From Rhipicephalus microplus (lineage: Eukaryota; Arthropoda; Arachnida; Ixodida; Ixodidae): 64,000 bases of DNA. Shown here one piece after another: positions 1 to 11,149 of the stretch. The notes beneath the pieces are model-generated. The model saw only the letters and a list, made by a program, of their open reading frames with translations. It had not been told where the DNA came from and did not search any database. Made by a program: the position numbers and the translations under genes. Every line of letters starts with the position of its first letter. The stretch's first letter is position 1. The stretch is taken from the NCBI RefSeq assembly GCF_043290135.1, contig NC_134705.1, positions 41,529,271-41,593,270 on the forward strand, written 5' to 3'.

Positions 1-167
1 TTGTTTTGCTTTGCATGATTTTGCTTAGTTAAGGAAAATGAATTAACTAACTTCCGGGGCAAGAAAGTTGTGCAAAGAATTTCAGTTAGAGATTTGTGGA
101 TATGTTTGCCAAGTGTCAGGTTAGACATTTCTTTAACTTTCTGTTTGTTAAATATTAATGAATGTAG

Positions 168-245
168 CAATGGCGTAGTAGTTAGAGAATCCGCCTCGCA
201 TGCAAGAGGTCCGTAGTTTGAACCCTGGTGCCGTGCAGTTCCTAA
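168..245 (+). repeat. tRNA-like sequence at the front of RTE copy A
   Basis: This segment has the order of a tRNA gene: a D-arm-like GTAGTAGTTAGAG, an anticodon-arm-like CCTC/GAGG stem around GCATGCAA, and a B-box-like AGTTTGAACCC followed by a partial acceptor complement. The 3' side runs straight into an A-run (251-260) and then into the RTE LINE 5' region. The acceptor stem is poor, so a working tRNA is unlikely. It is either a decayed tRNA-derived SINE or a pol III-like 5' module acquired by the LINE. I see nothing recognisable in positions 1-167. Confidence 0.4.
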
Positions 246-604
246 CCGGATAAAAAAAAAATTCGCGTGGTGATGGAACTGCATTAAGAGGCCTGCGGTG
301 CCGCCTCACCGGTGACCACCGCCAGTAACGCACTCTCTCACCACAGAAGGATTGGCCACCCTGGTGCAGTATTTGGCCACTGCCTCCAACGTGCATAAGT
401 CAATTAACTCACGGCCCTCAGTTCTCAGCGGCTGCGAAGCAACTGATCACGGCGGCGGTCAGATCTGCAATGCAGCTGGGGGTGCTAAGAATCTCTGGAT
501 CGGACAAGCCGCCATTGGAACCTGAACTTGGCAACGTTTAACGCTAGAAAATTATTTAGTGAGGCAAGTCTAGCTGTACTATTTGAGGAGCTAGAGGGTG
601 TTGA

Positions 605-1210
605 GTGCGTATGATAGGGCTCAGTGAGGTTAGGAGGACAGATGAGGCCTATACGGTGCTACAGAATGGGCATGTCCTTTGCTATCAGGGCTTGGCTGAC
701 AGAATAGAACTGGGAGTGGGGTTCTTTATTCACAGAAACATAGCTGGCAACATAAAGGAATACTGCAGCATTAATGAAAGGGTGGTAGGCATCGTAATTA
801 AACTCTATAAGAGATGCAAGATGAAGGTGGTACAGGCTTACGCGCCTACATCCAGCCATGATGACGCGTCAGTTGAAAGCTTCCTTGAAGAAGTGGAATC
901 GGCAATGAGTAAGGTAAAAACACAGTATACTATACTGATGGGAGACTTCAATGCAAAGGTAGTTAAGAAGCAGGCTGGAGACCAAGCAGTAGGAGATTAT
1001 GGCATTGGTACTAAAAATGCCAGAGGGGAGTTACTAGTAGAATTCGCAGAAGGCAATAACTTATGGATATTGAATACCTGCTACCAAAAACGGGGGAATT
1101 GTAAATGGACATGGAGGAGCCCTAATGGCAAAAATAAGAGTGAAATAGACTTTATACTGTGTGCACACCCAGGCATTGTGCAGAATGTGGAAGTGCTTGG
1201 CAAGGTCTGA
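605..1210 (+). pseudogene. RTE APE-type endonuclease domain fragment
   Basis: The frame encodes the N-terminal endonuclease of an RTE LINE: IGLSEVRR near the start, GVGFFIHRNIAGN, QAYAPTSSHDD, the catalytic-type MGDFNAKV near residue 117, and TWRSPNGKNKSEIDFIL near the end. It would nick target DNA to prime reverse transcription. The true N-terminus lies upstream: out-of-frame sequence around 520-610 reads like the conserved NLATFNARK region. The ORF ends at 1210 because the SINE at 1216 interrupts the gene just before the expected SDH part of the domain. Confidence 0.8.
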
Positions 1211-1215
1211 TGCAG

Positions 1216-1452
1216 GCCCCGCCGCGGTGGTCTAGTGGCTAAGGTACTCGGCTGCTGACCCGCAGGTCGCGGGTTCGATTCCCGGCTACGGCGGCTGCAT
1301 TTCCGATGGAGGCGGAAATGTTGTAGGCCCGTGTACTCAGATTTGGGTGCACATTAAGGAACCCCAGGTGGTCAAAATTTCCGGAGCCCTCCACTATGGC
1401 ATCTCTCATAATCAAATGGTGGTTTTGGGACGTTAAACCCCACAAATCAATC
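1216..1452 (+). mobile_element. Ruka-like tRNA-derived SINE inserted in RTE copy A
   Basis: This is a full-length short interspersed element. It has a tRNA-like head (GCCGCGGTGGTCTAGTGG A-box region and GGGTTCGATTCCC B box), then a body containing GCACATTAAGGAACCCCAGG, CCGGAGCCCTCCACTA and a terminal GGGACGTTAAACCCCACA, ending in ATCAATC. It is flanked by a perfect 14-bp direct repeat AAGGTCTGATGCAG (1202-1215 and 1453-1466), which is its target-site duplication. The body resembles the Ruka SINE described from ixodid ticks. A LINE in the genome must have supplied the enzymes. The insertion disrupted the RTE endonuclease frame. Confidence 0.9.
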
Positions 1453-1466
1453 AAGGTCTGATGCAG

Positions 1467-3497
1467 TGACCATAGAATAATACGGTCTAAAATTCGCCTT
1501 GACTTGAAGAAAGAACGACAGAAACTGATACGCAAGAAGCCAATCAATGAGCTAGCACTGTGAGGGAAAGTACAGAAATTCAGAGTTTGGCTTCAGAACA
1601 GGTACTCGGCTCTTATCAAGGAAACCAACCTTAGTGTAGACGCAATGAATGATAATCTGACGACTATAATTAAGGAGTGTGCAGTGGAAGTTGGAGGTAT
1701 GGTACTTAGAACACTGGTAAGCTGTCCCAGGAAATGAAGAATCTCATTAAGAAGCATCAAAGCATCAAGTACAACAGACAAAATAGAGCTGGTAGAGCTT
1801 TCGAAGTTGATTAATAAGCATGAGGTATCCCATGTAAGAAGGCATAACATGGAGAGAATTGAACATGCTCTGAAAAACGGAGGAAGTGTCAAAGCAGTGA
1901 AGAGAAAACTTGGGATAGGCAAAAACAGATGTATGCACTAAAGGACGAGGAAGGCAAAGTAACTACCAATATGGATAGGATAGTTAAAATAGCAGAAGAG
2001 TTTTAGAGATCTGTATAGTAGCCGGAACAACCACGACCTTAATATAAGAACTAGCAGTAACCTAGATGACTTCCCAACAGCAATGATAGAAGAAGTCAGG
2101 AAAGCCTTGGAGGGGATGCAGAGAGGCAAAGCTGCTGGTGAGGATCAGGTAACATCAGATCTGCTGAAAGACGGAGGACAGATTGTGTTAGAAAAACTAG
2201 CCACTCTGTTTACGAAGTGTCTCCTGACTGGAAGAGTACTAGAAACTTGGAAGAATGCTAACATCATCTTAATACATAGAAAGGAGATGATAAGGACTTG
2301 AAGACCGATCAGCTTGCTCGTTGTCGTATACAAGCTATATACAAAGGTAATTGCTAACAGAACTAAGACAACACTAGAAATAAATCAACCAAAGGAATAA
2401 GCAAGATTTTCGAACAGGCTACTCAACAATCGACCACATTCATACTATCAACCAGGTAATAGAGAAATGCTCAGAATATAGCCAACCACTATACATAGCC
2501 TTCATAGATTATGAGAAGGCATTTGATTCAGTAGAAATATCAGCAGTCTTTCAGACACTACGGAATCAGGGCGTCGACGAAGCATATGTAAACATCCTGA
2601 AAGAAATCTACTTGGGGTAAACTGCTGCCGTAGTGCTTTATAAAGAAAGCAACAGAATACTAATCAAGAGGGGGTTGAGGCAGGGGGATACAATCTCCCC
2701 AATGCTATTTACTGCGCGCTTATAGGAGGTTTTCAGAGGCCTAGAAAAGGGAACAGTTAGGGATAAAAGTTCATGGAGAGTATCTTAGTATTTTAGTAAC
2801 CTGCACTTTGCTGTTGACATTGTATAGCTGAGTAACTCATGGGATGAATTGCAACTCATGATTACGGAGTTAGACAGGGAGAGCAGAAAGGTAGGTCTTA
2901 AAATAATCTGTAGAAAATGAAAGTAATGTGCAACAACCTTGGAAGAGAGCAGCGCTTTGAGTAGGTAATAGTGCACTTGAAGTTGCAAAAGACTATGTCT
3001 ACTTAGGACATGTAATAACCGTGGTGCTGAACCACGAGATTGAAGTAACTAGAAGAATAAGGATGGGGTGGAGCACATTTTGCAAGCACTCTCAAATCAT
3101 GACAGGTAGATTGCCACTATCTTTCAAGAGTAAGGTATATAACAGCTGCATCTTGCTGGTACTTTGCTACGGAGAAGAGGCCTGGAGACTTACAAAGAGG
3201 GTCCAGCTTAAATTTAGAACGACGCATCGAGCAATGGAAAGGAAAATGGTAGGTGTAACATTAAGAGAGAAGAAGAGAGCAGAGTCAATCAGGGAACAAA
3301 TCGGGGTTAAGGATATAGTTGAAATAAAGAAGAGGAAATGGAAATGGGCCGGGCATGTTGCGCGTAGACAGGATAACCGCTGGTCATTAAGGGTAACCAA
3401 CTGGATTCTCAGAGAAGGCAAGTGGGTTAGGGGGAGACAGACGGTTAGGTGGGCAGATGGGATTAAGAGGCTTGTGGGCATAAATTGGCCCCAGTAA
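1467..3497 (+). pseudogene. RTE reverse transcriptase and C-terminal region, multiply broken
   Basis: After the SINE the RTE coding sequence continues in shifting frames. Positions 2083-2301 encode EEVRKALEGMQRGKAAGEDQ and LATLFTKCLLTGRVLETWKNANIILI, the start of the RT. Around 2480-2530 a frame reads like AFIDYEKAFDSVE, the catalytic palm entry, and 3021-3497 carries the C-terminal domain (MGWSTFCKHSQIM, GHVARRQDNRWSLRVTNW, GRQTVRWADGIK). Several stops and frameshifts separate these pieces, so no functional enzyme can be made. The same segments occur on the minus strand at 11.15-12.95 kb, which supports the assignment. Confidence 0.75.
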
Positions 3498-3562
3498 GCA
3501 CAGGACCGAGTTAACTGGCGGGACATGTGAGAGGCCTTTTTCCTGTAGTGGACGTAGTCAGG

Positions 3563-4107
<545 letters not shown>

Positions 4108-5104
4108 CAGTGAAATCTCGATACAAGGAATCCCAAGGGACCGCTAAAAATCATTGACTATATTGAAAAATCGTTGTGAAAGTACAAAAATTTGAGCGAA
4201 AATTGTAGGACGATTTTTCACAGGCGTCCCCGTGCGCTGGCACGTTTCCTCACGTGATTGCTAACTGGCCTTCTCCCAACCAGTTGCCCAAGGAAACGCA
4301 TCGGGGCAGTGAAGCGGCCGTGGCCGTGAGCCCTGGTAGCTCTGTTTAGAAGCCAACATGGCAGTGCCCATGCAGACGCGACTGTCCGCTTGATCGATCC
4401 AAACTCACGCTTGCTACTCGCCCACTGTCGTCACAGCTATAAATAAATGGTGAAATCAGTTAATGCTTCGTGTTATCTCGCGCTGGGGCCAAGACATCAG
4501 GTATGTACTGTCTGTATTAAGGAGATTAGCTGTGTTTATTTAGCCATGCTTGCTAAGCTGTGTCTCCAAGAATTCGATAATAAATCTAGAGAAAACTACA
4601 AAATACCAACGAATACATTGCTCTCGAAGCTTCAGGACATTATATTAATATAAAGTAAATTAATGGGTGCGTTATGAACTTACAGGCCACACAGCGCAAG
4701 ATGATGATATGATAAGATTGAGGCGGAAGGAAACGGCACCCATAGGTGCGCCCATGTTGACTTTCCCTACCGTGGCCATCTTTTTGCCATGGCATTTTGC
4801 AGCACTGCTGAACATTTGCGTCATATGATCTGCTCAGGTGTCCGCATAGCTTCTGCTTCGCTTTTACTGGCGCGCATGCAGACACTATGGTGACGCCAAG
4901 CAGACGACGCGAAGCAGTTTTTGAGCAGTGCTGCAAAAGGCCACGGCAGAAAGACCGCCGTGGTAAGGACACGTTCACAGCGTTGTGTTGCAATCTACGT
5001 TTGAATGAGCAAACCAGTTGTGGAAGATTGTCCATACATTTAAGACTATGTTATGCTTTAATAAGTGCAAAAAAACATACACCAAATATTACGGAACCAG
5101 TGCA

Positions 5105-5165
5105 CATTTATAAAAGGGAAAGAAGACAACCACCTGTTTGTAGCACGAAGCCCCAAGGGAATCCT
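5105..5165 (-). repeat. tRNA-derived SINE body, inverted headless copy
   Basis: Read on the minus strand, this segment repeats the body of the SINE at 5372-5570: the complements of GGGAAAGAAGACAACCACC and of TGTTTGTAGC, with scattered mismatches. The tRNA head is missing, as expected for a truncated copy. With the forward copy it makes an inverted repeat with a spacer of about 340 bp, which could let a transcript fold back on itself. Confidence 0.6.
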
Positions 5166-5371
5166 TCCTTCAGCCACCTTGCAAACTCATTTGTGTCGAA
5201 GTGCTTCTAGTTGTTGAGAAGTTCGCTTTCATGCTGTCAATTGCTAGCTTCCTGCTTAGATCTAAGCATACTACGTGGTAGAAAACATGGATGAGAAAAA
5301 GACAAGAACAAGTGCAGTATACTTAGATTATGTATCACCAACTGGCCCAATTGTCCACATTAATTAGCTGT

Positions 5372-5570
5372 ATTCCTGGTTAGCTCAATTGGTAGAGCAA
5401 CCGCCCCAGAAAGGTGTTGGTCCCTGGTTCGAACCCTGGACCAGGATGATTTTTTCGGTAACTAAGAAGCTTTTCTTTCTGAGGAATCCATACCGATTTC
5501 CTTGTGGCTTTGCGCTACAAACAGGTGGTTGTCTTCTTTCCCTTTCTTAATACTTCAGCCACCACGTGAG
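5372..5570 (+). repeat. tRNA-derived SINE, forward copy
   Basis: Positions about 5374-5446 fold like a tRNA: a perfect 7-bp acceptor (TCCTGGT/ACCAGGA), a perfect 4-bp D stem (GCTC/GAGC), a partly paired anticodon stem, and a perfect T stem around GGTTCGAACC. The anticodon arm is imperfect and no loop T precedes the anticodon, so this is a SINE head rather than a tRNA gene. A non-tRNA body follows, including CTACAAACAGGTGGTTGTC and CTTTCCCTTTCTTAATA. The same body occurs inverted at 5105-5165. Confidence 0.65.
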
Positions 5571-6387
5571 TTTTCGCATAAGTACACATTTATTTGAGGC
5601 AGAACTCGATCTATCCTGATGTAGGCAGCTTGACTGCTGAAAGATGAGCTTTTATTAAGTGTGCACATCCTTTTTTCCTACTCTGAAACATCATCGTTAA
5701 ATACCTCTTCTTCATGTTGGTTCGCACGCACCGTTTCAATGTCGTCTTTGCTCTCGTCACCATTTTCTTGTCATGACAAATCGTATGGATCTTATCAGTC
5801 GTCAGCTAAGCTCACGTGCATGTTTCGTCGCACTGTGCATAGTGTTCGGGCGTTAGCGAATCATGCATGTGTAATCATGGGCGACTTCATCCCACAGGTC
5901 ACTTGTGTCGCATTTTTCGATGTTGTAGCATTACTTTCGTGCTGCTTCCAGAGCCCATCTTGATTGTTCAACCACCAATGAAAGAGCTAAAAAAAAGTAC
6001 GCAGGCAAAGCTGCCCTACGAAAACAAAGGCAACAGTGCAAAGCTTGACACGCAAAACAAGTGCCAGGTGATGATGATGGTGATAGGGCTGTCGCACATT
6101 TGAATAGGGCGGGCGCATGGAGAAGTACTGAGCGTTCTGATGATGATGATGGAAGGTACGAAACTGGGAATTATTTTTACAGCTGCGAGTAACTTTTTGA
6201 AACCGCTACTCGATATTTTGAAGTGTTGTGGAGGTATGAGGGAGATGAAATTCAAGATGATATTCTGAAACATTCATTTTCAGAAATTCATAGTAGGGAA
6301 ATATGTTTACATTGAACCAATGAACATTTAGAGGGGGATTTTTGAAAAAGTTGTTAACCTGAGGTTCGCTATAATGAGATTTGACTG

Positions 6388-7313
6388 TATTTCTATGCAA
6401 CTATGATTGGGAAATGTGAAAAATTTATGATGAAGAAGGTTGAAATAAATCAAGGTTTTTTTATATTGCCACACACGTGCTCCTTTCTATCTTCATGTTG
6501 ACTCCATCACAATGTAATTGCTGCTTTGCGCAAAGCATGTCCGATTGACTGGGAACTATCTAGGTAATCCTAGAACCTTGCGATGTAATAAATGCACAAC
6601 ATGAACACTTGAGTCCACTCTGGAATTTATGCGGGGGCTAGCAATAACACTGAAATCTAATACTAAAATAAAATAAAATAAAAGCCGACGCGCTCTATCA
6701 CTTGTTAGTTTAGTGGCGGCCGACGCTCTGTTCGCCACTATCAGTGTAGGTCTAGGGTGCATTGCTCACTGTCAGTTTAGCTTTGTTTCCGAGCCACAAG
6801 TTTGGCCAAATAGAGTTACATATTTCCGAGTTCTGCTGGAGTCTTCTGTATCGTCACGACCATATGACCATACAAAATGATTGTATCTAGTTTTGAATTC
6901 TTATGCCAAGATAGAAATATAATGCTTTATGCTGTTTGAAATTTTCAGAAGCAGGCTCATCTCGGTGGTGTAAGTTCTCCATACCACTTTAGATTTCATT
7001 ATCGCAAGATTTATGACCTTGCAAGAAAATGTCCATGCAGAAGCAGGATGATCTGGCTTTTAAACTCCCACTACAGTTGGCTCATTTATTTGCTGAAATG
7101 TTACTGTGCAGCATGAAGTACTGATCTGATGTTAAATTTGAACTGAATCAGCATTTCTCTGCAATGTTTAACGTCGCACTTGTCATATTAGCTTTGCTCA
7201 TATATCGTGCAATCATTGGATAGCTCTGGTTGTAGGAATTCCTGGTGTGCTTGTGTGTACAGACTTCTGTGCACTTGCACCATAATCCAAGTCTTCTCAT
7301 TGTTCGGATGCAG
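6388..7313 (+). other. POLQ intron sequence upstream of the large exon
   Basis: No protein-coding segment of useful length is visible on either strand. The 3' end has a normal splice acceptor context: a pyrimidine-rich run and TTCGGATGCAG directly before 7314. One possible tiny exon is flagged at 6949-6969. The long open frame of the POLQ exon happens to extend upstream to 7207, but that extension does not look like POLQ. Confidence 0.45.
6949..6969 (+). other. Candidate 21-nt microexon (speculative)
   Basis: A 21-base segment lies between a good acceptor (TTGAAATTTTCAG, ending 6948) and a consensus donor GTAAGT (6970-6975). In frame 1 it would encode KQAHLGG. Its length keeps the reading phase. 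Chance pairs of splice-like signals are common, and I cannot match the peptide to POLQ, so this is only a pointer for transcript checking. Confidence 0.15.
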
Positions 7314-9265
7314 GGGTGAGTCCCGCTGTTGGCACTTGACGGCGCACGGCACAGTGACAACCACACAGTTGGCCAACATCCTGGTGCGTGAGGCTAGGGC
7401 AGTGGTTGAGGGATCCCTGGGTGTGGCTGTGGCTTGGGCCAACAAGGCCAATGCAGCTGCCGGATCGGCTGCATCGAAGAACAGCCACACAGACAATGGG
7501 GATACTGAGAATCTTCAAGAAAGAGAAACACAAAACAGCCACGGAGGCACTCACACCATCAATTCGTTGAGTAATGGGCTACGGCAAGATGCCTCAGGAA
7601 ATGATGTCAGTACGTCGGCAAAGAATTCTGTCTCACCATTACGCCAACTTTCACCACCAGCTAGGGAAGCTTTCATATCTCAACGAGTTTCGCGCATTAG
7701 AAAAAGTGACAGTGATTCACCCATTGTATTTTCTTCACCAAAACAAGCAGTTGCTTTCGAGTCTGAACATAAAACGCACGATGATGCTTCCGAGACGCAG
7801 TCTTTGATCCCATGGTCGTCACTGCAACCGGGTGGAACCATTGCTCATCTTGAATTGGAAGTGCACGATTCGGAAGACGAAGAGCGCCTCACATTGGACG
7901 GGCTTTTTGGTAGTTTACCTGTCGCGTCGCAGAGATCGCCACTGGAAGCGAGGCATGCCTGTGTGGACTCACCACAGTCGGCTAAGTCATTCATCGAGTC
8001 AAACCTGGACGACGCCATTTTGTTGTGGGAGAATAACAGCTCTCCGCTGTCTTTACCAACAACGGAGCGTGTCAGCAAGGAGGCACAGTCACCTCCGGCT
8101 ATGACGCAGCCCAATGTGGCTCCATCACCGAAGGATGACGACATTTATATGCTGGGTGAAAGTCTTATTGTCAACACACAGATGCTGAATGTAGAAAAAG
8201 AAATTGTACCGACACCACCTAAAAACAGCCCACCTCGTAAAGCAAGAGTCCGATCCCCAAAAGTTCAATTGTCTGGCAAGAAGAGTAGCGCTCAGAAAAC
8301 AAGTCGTACCACCCGCAGAACATCGCCACTCACCACCTCCCCCAACAACAGAGTGTTGCGATCGCAGACTTGGAGGTCTCGCCAGAATGAGGAAAACGTT
8401 CGGCCGTCTGCACACCATCAGGGTGCTTCATTGATGGCCGAGTCGTTTGGCATAGGAAGCAGTTTTTTTCAAGCCACGGTTCCTAGGACTTCTAAGCTCA
8501 AGAGTCCACCATTAACTCTGCAGAAAAGCATGCGAGGTAACACGTCACCATACAAGTGCACAAGCCAGACCGTGGGTTCTTCTCCCAGGAGAGAATCTTA
8601 CAGGTTTAGTGGCAGCTTTGTTCTTGACAGCCAGACTGTCAAAGCTATGGATGGAGTCACGCTCTCCGATGACATTGCCGAGAATGCCGCAGATGATGCA
8701 CAATGTTTCGAAATTTCCAGTGGCATGTTGGACGACGACCAACCAAGCCCCGCCCGTCAAAAACCACTGACGACAAACACCACTACTGTCGAGATTTCTG
8801 CGGGCGTCTGCTCCCTCGGAAGCTCCGCACTGTCAGAACTTTTCAGTTCTCCAGGTAACGCTGTTGTCAAGTCGAACAGCAACAGCTCCGACAGTGAACG
8901 AAGCGAACACTCCTCGAAGTCTTCCAAAGGTCACAAGAGGAGTGCTTCCGAGGGCGAGCTGTTCTCTTCGACCGACGACAGCAGTGACCATTCGCTGAAC
9001 TCACTGGCCGACCGAGTGAGGGAAGAGTTCAGCTGGAAGCGCGTCGAGTCTGTGCGGGACTTCTTGTGCCAGTGGGAGAAGCAAAAAGAGTTTGCGATGG
9101 CCCTCACTGTCAGGAGCCGTGTGGAAGTGCGGCCATCGATTGGGCCGACCAAGAGTGCGAGGCTTGTTTTCAAGTCCTGTGAGAACCCCTTTGCCTGTGA
9201 CAACAAGTGTGTGACGGGTGTCGCCGTCTGTTGGGGGAAGTATGAGGCGCATTACCTGCCATTAG
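7314..9265 (+). CDS. POLQ: DNA polymerase theta (POLQ), large central exon
   Basis: Polymerase theta joins DNA breaks by microhomology-mediated end joining in the nucleus. It has an N-terminal helicase-like half, a long disordered linker and a C-terminal family-A polymerase. This exon (about 650 codons) covers the linker. It opens with a helical stretch (TTTQLANILVREARAVVEG), continues as Ser/Thr/Pro-rich sequence with basic patches (KARVRSPKVQLSGKK, RTTRRTSPL) and acidic patches, and closes with the start of the polymerase module (VRDFLCQWEKQKEFAM, then VTGVAVCWG). The VxGxAVCWG strand near the end is characteristic of POLQ. The limits are splice sites: acceptor GATGCAG before 7314 and donor GTATGT at 9266. 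The exon begins with the last base of one codon and ends with the first base of another. No frameshift or stop interrupts it. No other POLQ exon was recognised in the window. Confidence 0.8.
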
Positions 9266-9420
9266 GTATGTACCCTTGCTTTACGTACTCTCAGATAGCT
9301 TCACACTGTCTGCAGTTTGCTCATTCATCTTTGAAGTTCTTACTTATTGCACAGCCCTATGTACTGGCTGCATTGCTCAATGTACTGACATTGTATTGCC
9401 CATTGTATTGGTAAATTAAG
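9266..9420 (+). other. Start of the POLQ intron downstream of the exon
   Basis: The donor GTATGT at 9266-9271 opens the intron. The reading frame stays open by chance to 9414, but its residues look like random hydrophobic sequence rather than polymerase. A hAT-like repeat begins at 9421, only 155 bases in. No exon encoding the exonuclease-like or polymerase motifs of POLQ was seen from here to 64000. Confidence 0.5.
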
Positions 9421-10252
9421 TAGGCTTGTGTGAGTAGGCAATTTTAGGTTCAAAGCGAATACGGATTTCGATCGAACAATTTTGCATCGAATTCGAATGT
9501 TATGTATATAGCATATTATTAAAGAAAAGGGCATATTTGTCATGACCAAACCAGTCTGTGCAATATTTAAAAAAAATTCAAACAAGTCCTGTGCAAATGC
9601 AGTTTTTTTTTTGTACCAAAGGAAGGGGAAACAACTTTCAATGGTAGCAGGATTTGGCTTTCGGTACAATTCAAGTGATAGCCTGTAAAATATGTCAAGC
9701 TTGTACTGTAAATATGTCAATTGCTGTACTAAGAGCATATAAGCCAGTTTAACAAGGTTGTAGCCCTGTGATGCCCACTGTATTATATTTGATACATTGA
9801 ACGATACCTCAATAACGCTGTTAAAAGCTACTATAGGTGTAACAATAACCAGCTGTTGCAGATTTGACATGGTATAAAGAAGGTACAGTGACCTACATAT
9901 TATACGATAAGAATTAATTCCAATTGGTTCTAATTAGGTTACGGCTCAAATAAAACTTCATATATATTTTTCTTAAAATGAACTGTGCAAGAAGAGTAAG
10001 AACAGTCAGCGTTTTCTTGCAATTTTTCTGAAGGTTTCTTTGCAATTTTTCTGAAGGCGTAACTGTCCGTGCCCATTACAGGGTTAAACTAAAAAAAAAA
10101 AAGAATCGATGTTAGGGTAGTGTTTTTATTTAACCTTGCAGTTGGTCTTTGCTGCAGTGCAAATTTCTTTTGGGTACATGTTTTCATGGCTTAGCAGCAC
10201 TTTAATGCAGTGAGACCACTTTTACAGAGAGTGACATGTCAACTAATATATA

Positions 10253-11042
10253 GAGTGAATTCCTTTAAACGGAACGTGAAGGGGCAAGAAAACTTGTTTC
10301 ATGAGAAGTTTTATTTAAGCAAACCCCACAGAATGAATGAAATATGACTTTATTTCAAAAGCACCAACTGTGGCTGACTGAACAAAAACATTTTGAAGTA
10401 CACAATATTACTATAGTTGATTAGAAAGAAGAAGATTTCTGATATTATTGACTCAGAAAAAAGGAGGTGATAACAGTTTGCTTGGCCTTGTTCAAGCACT
10501 TTCTCACATAGTAGGAGTGTATTGCTGAAAGGCTGGGCAGGAACTCCGTGCGACCATCGTGTTCGAAGTAGCACTGCAACGAGCGGACAGCATCTCTTGC
10601 TGCATAGTCCGCCACTGAATTGGGCTCAGGATCACCCGCCATCTCATTACCACTTGAGCATGGGTCCTCATCTTGAACTTCAGCTATAAGTTCTTCAAGA
10701 CTGTCCTCAAGTTCACGATGAAACAATGATAGCTACTTAGCACACGTAGACACGTGCAATCGCTGGATTGGCTTGGCTAGGCTAGGCTAGCCATAGAGAA
10801 ATAAAAAAAAAAGGTTGGCTAGCTCTGGCGTTTGTTTCATGGTTGCTAGACTGCCGTGGCCACTTTCGCCGTTCATGGATTTTGCCCGTTTTCGTTTCAT
10901 TTAACCGATGTAAGGTAAAAACAAATGTTCTGATTACCCAAAACCCTTTATCAACAAATATATAGGAGACCAACCAAATGTACCTAGATAGTTTTGTTTA
11001 TGTGGCTCGTTTAACCGAGTTTCGTTTAATGGGAATCCACTG
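10253..11042 (-). mobile_element. Tigger/pogo deletion derivative inside the hAT-like repeat
   Basis: Terminal sequences GAGTGAATTCCTTTAAACGG (left) and, read in reverse, CAGTGGATTCCCATTAAACG (right) form imperfect inverted repeats. Each is flanked by TA (10251-10252 and 11043-11044), as expected for pogo/Tigger insertion. The 790-bp interior keeps a C-terminal transposase fragment on the minus strand (10445-10726), so most of the gene has been deleted. Confidence 0.7.
10445..10726 (-). pseudogene. Tigger-like transposase, C-terminal fragment
   Basis: This 93-residue frame begins with an acidic stretch (ELEDSLEELIAEVQDEDP) and continues ADYAARDAVRSLQCYFEHDGR to FLPSLSAIHSYYVRKCL. That layout, acidic tail then a helical end, is usual for the C-terminus of Tigger/CENP-B-like DDE transposases. 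The DNA-binding and catalytic domains are absent. The surrounding Tigger-type termini are the stronger evidence; the protein match is from memory of the family layout. Confidence 0.5.
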
Positions 11043-11149
11043 TACTTGGATAGGTGCTTTTACAGCTTAGCACCCTTCTACTGCAGTGAAACCACTTTTA
11101 CAGGCTGTTACATGCACTCTCATTATCATCATCATCATCATCAGCCTGA

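Larger units (their letters stand above)
4108..6387. mobile_element. Decayed Tigger/pogo-like DNA transposon
   Basis: The ends are a degenerate inverted pair. The left begins CAGTGAAATCTCGATACAAGG; the right, read in reverse, begins CAGTCAAATCTCATTATAGCG. Each abuts a TA dinucleotide (4106-4107 and 6388-6389), the duplication expected for the Tc1/mariner-pogo superfamily. The interior has no intact transposase. It contains an inverted pair of tRNA-derived SINEs (5105-5165 and 5372-5570) and short low-complexity sequence. Superfamily assignment rests only on the termini and the TA sites. The element probably lies in POLQ intron sequence. Confidence 0.5.
9421..11118 (-). mobile_element. hAT-like non-autonomous element, diverged copy, interrupted
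   Basis: The left end is TAGGCTTGTGTGA, the terminal motif of the element at 62134-63297. Positions about 9421-9760, read in reverse, align with 62960-63297 through many shared blocks, including GGCTTATATGCTCT, TATCACT and CCTGCTAC. Further right, segments near 10190-10240 and 11055-11118 match the 62250-62310 part. The copy is interrupted by a Tigger derivative at 10253-11042 and cut off by RTE copy B at about 11119. It encodes nothing. Confidence 0.55.

Noticed and set aside
5374..5446. A tRNA gene
   Set aside because: Acceptor, D and T stems pair well, but the anticodon stem has a mismatch, the base before the anticodon is not T, and the body recurs as an inverted copy nearby, so it is a SINE head.
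7207..7313. Upstream part of the long open frame as POLQ N-terminal coding sequence
   Set aside because: A good splice acceptor ends at 7313, and residues before it do not resemble the conserved helical start that follows.
7845..9252. Minus-strand frames of 70-100 codons under the POLQ exon
   Set aside because: They are antisense shadows of the coding exon.
9266..9414. Continuation of the POLQ open frame past the donor site
   Set aside because: GTATGT at 9266 is a consensus donor, and the following residues are not polymerase-like.
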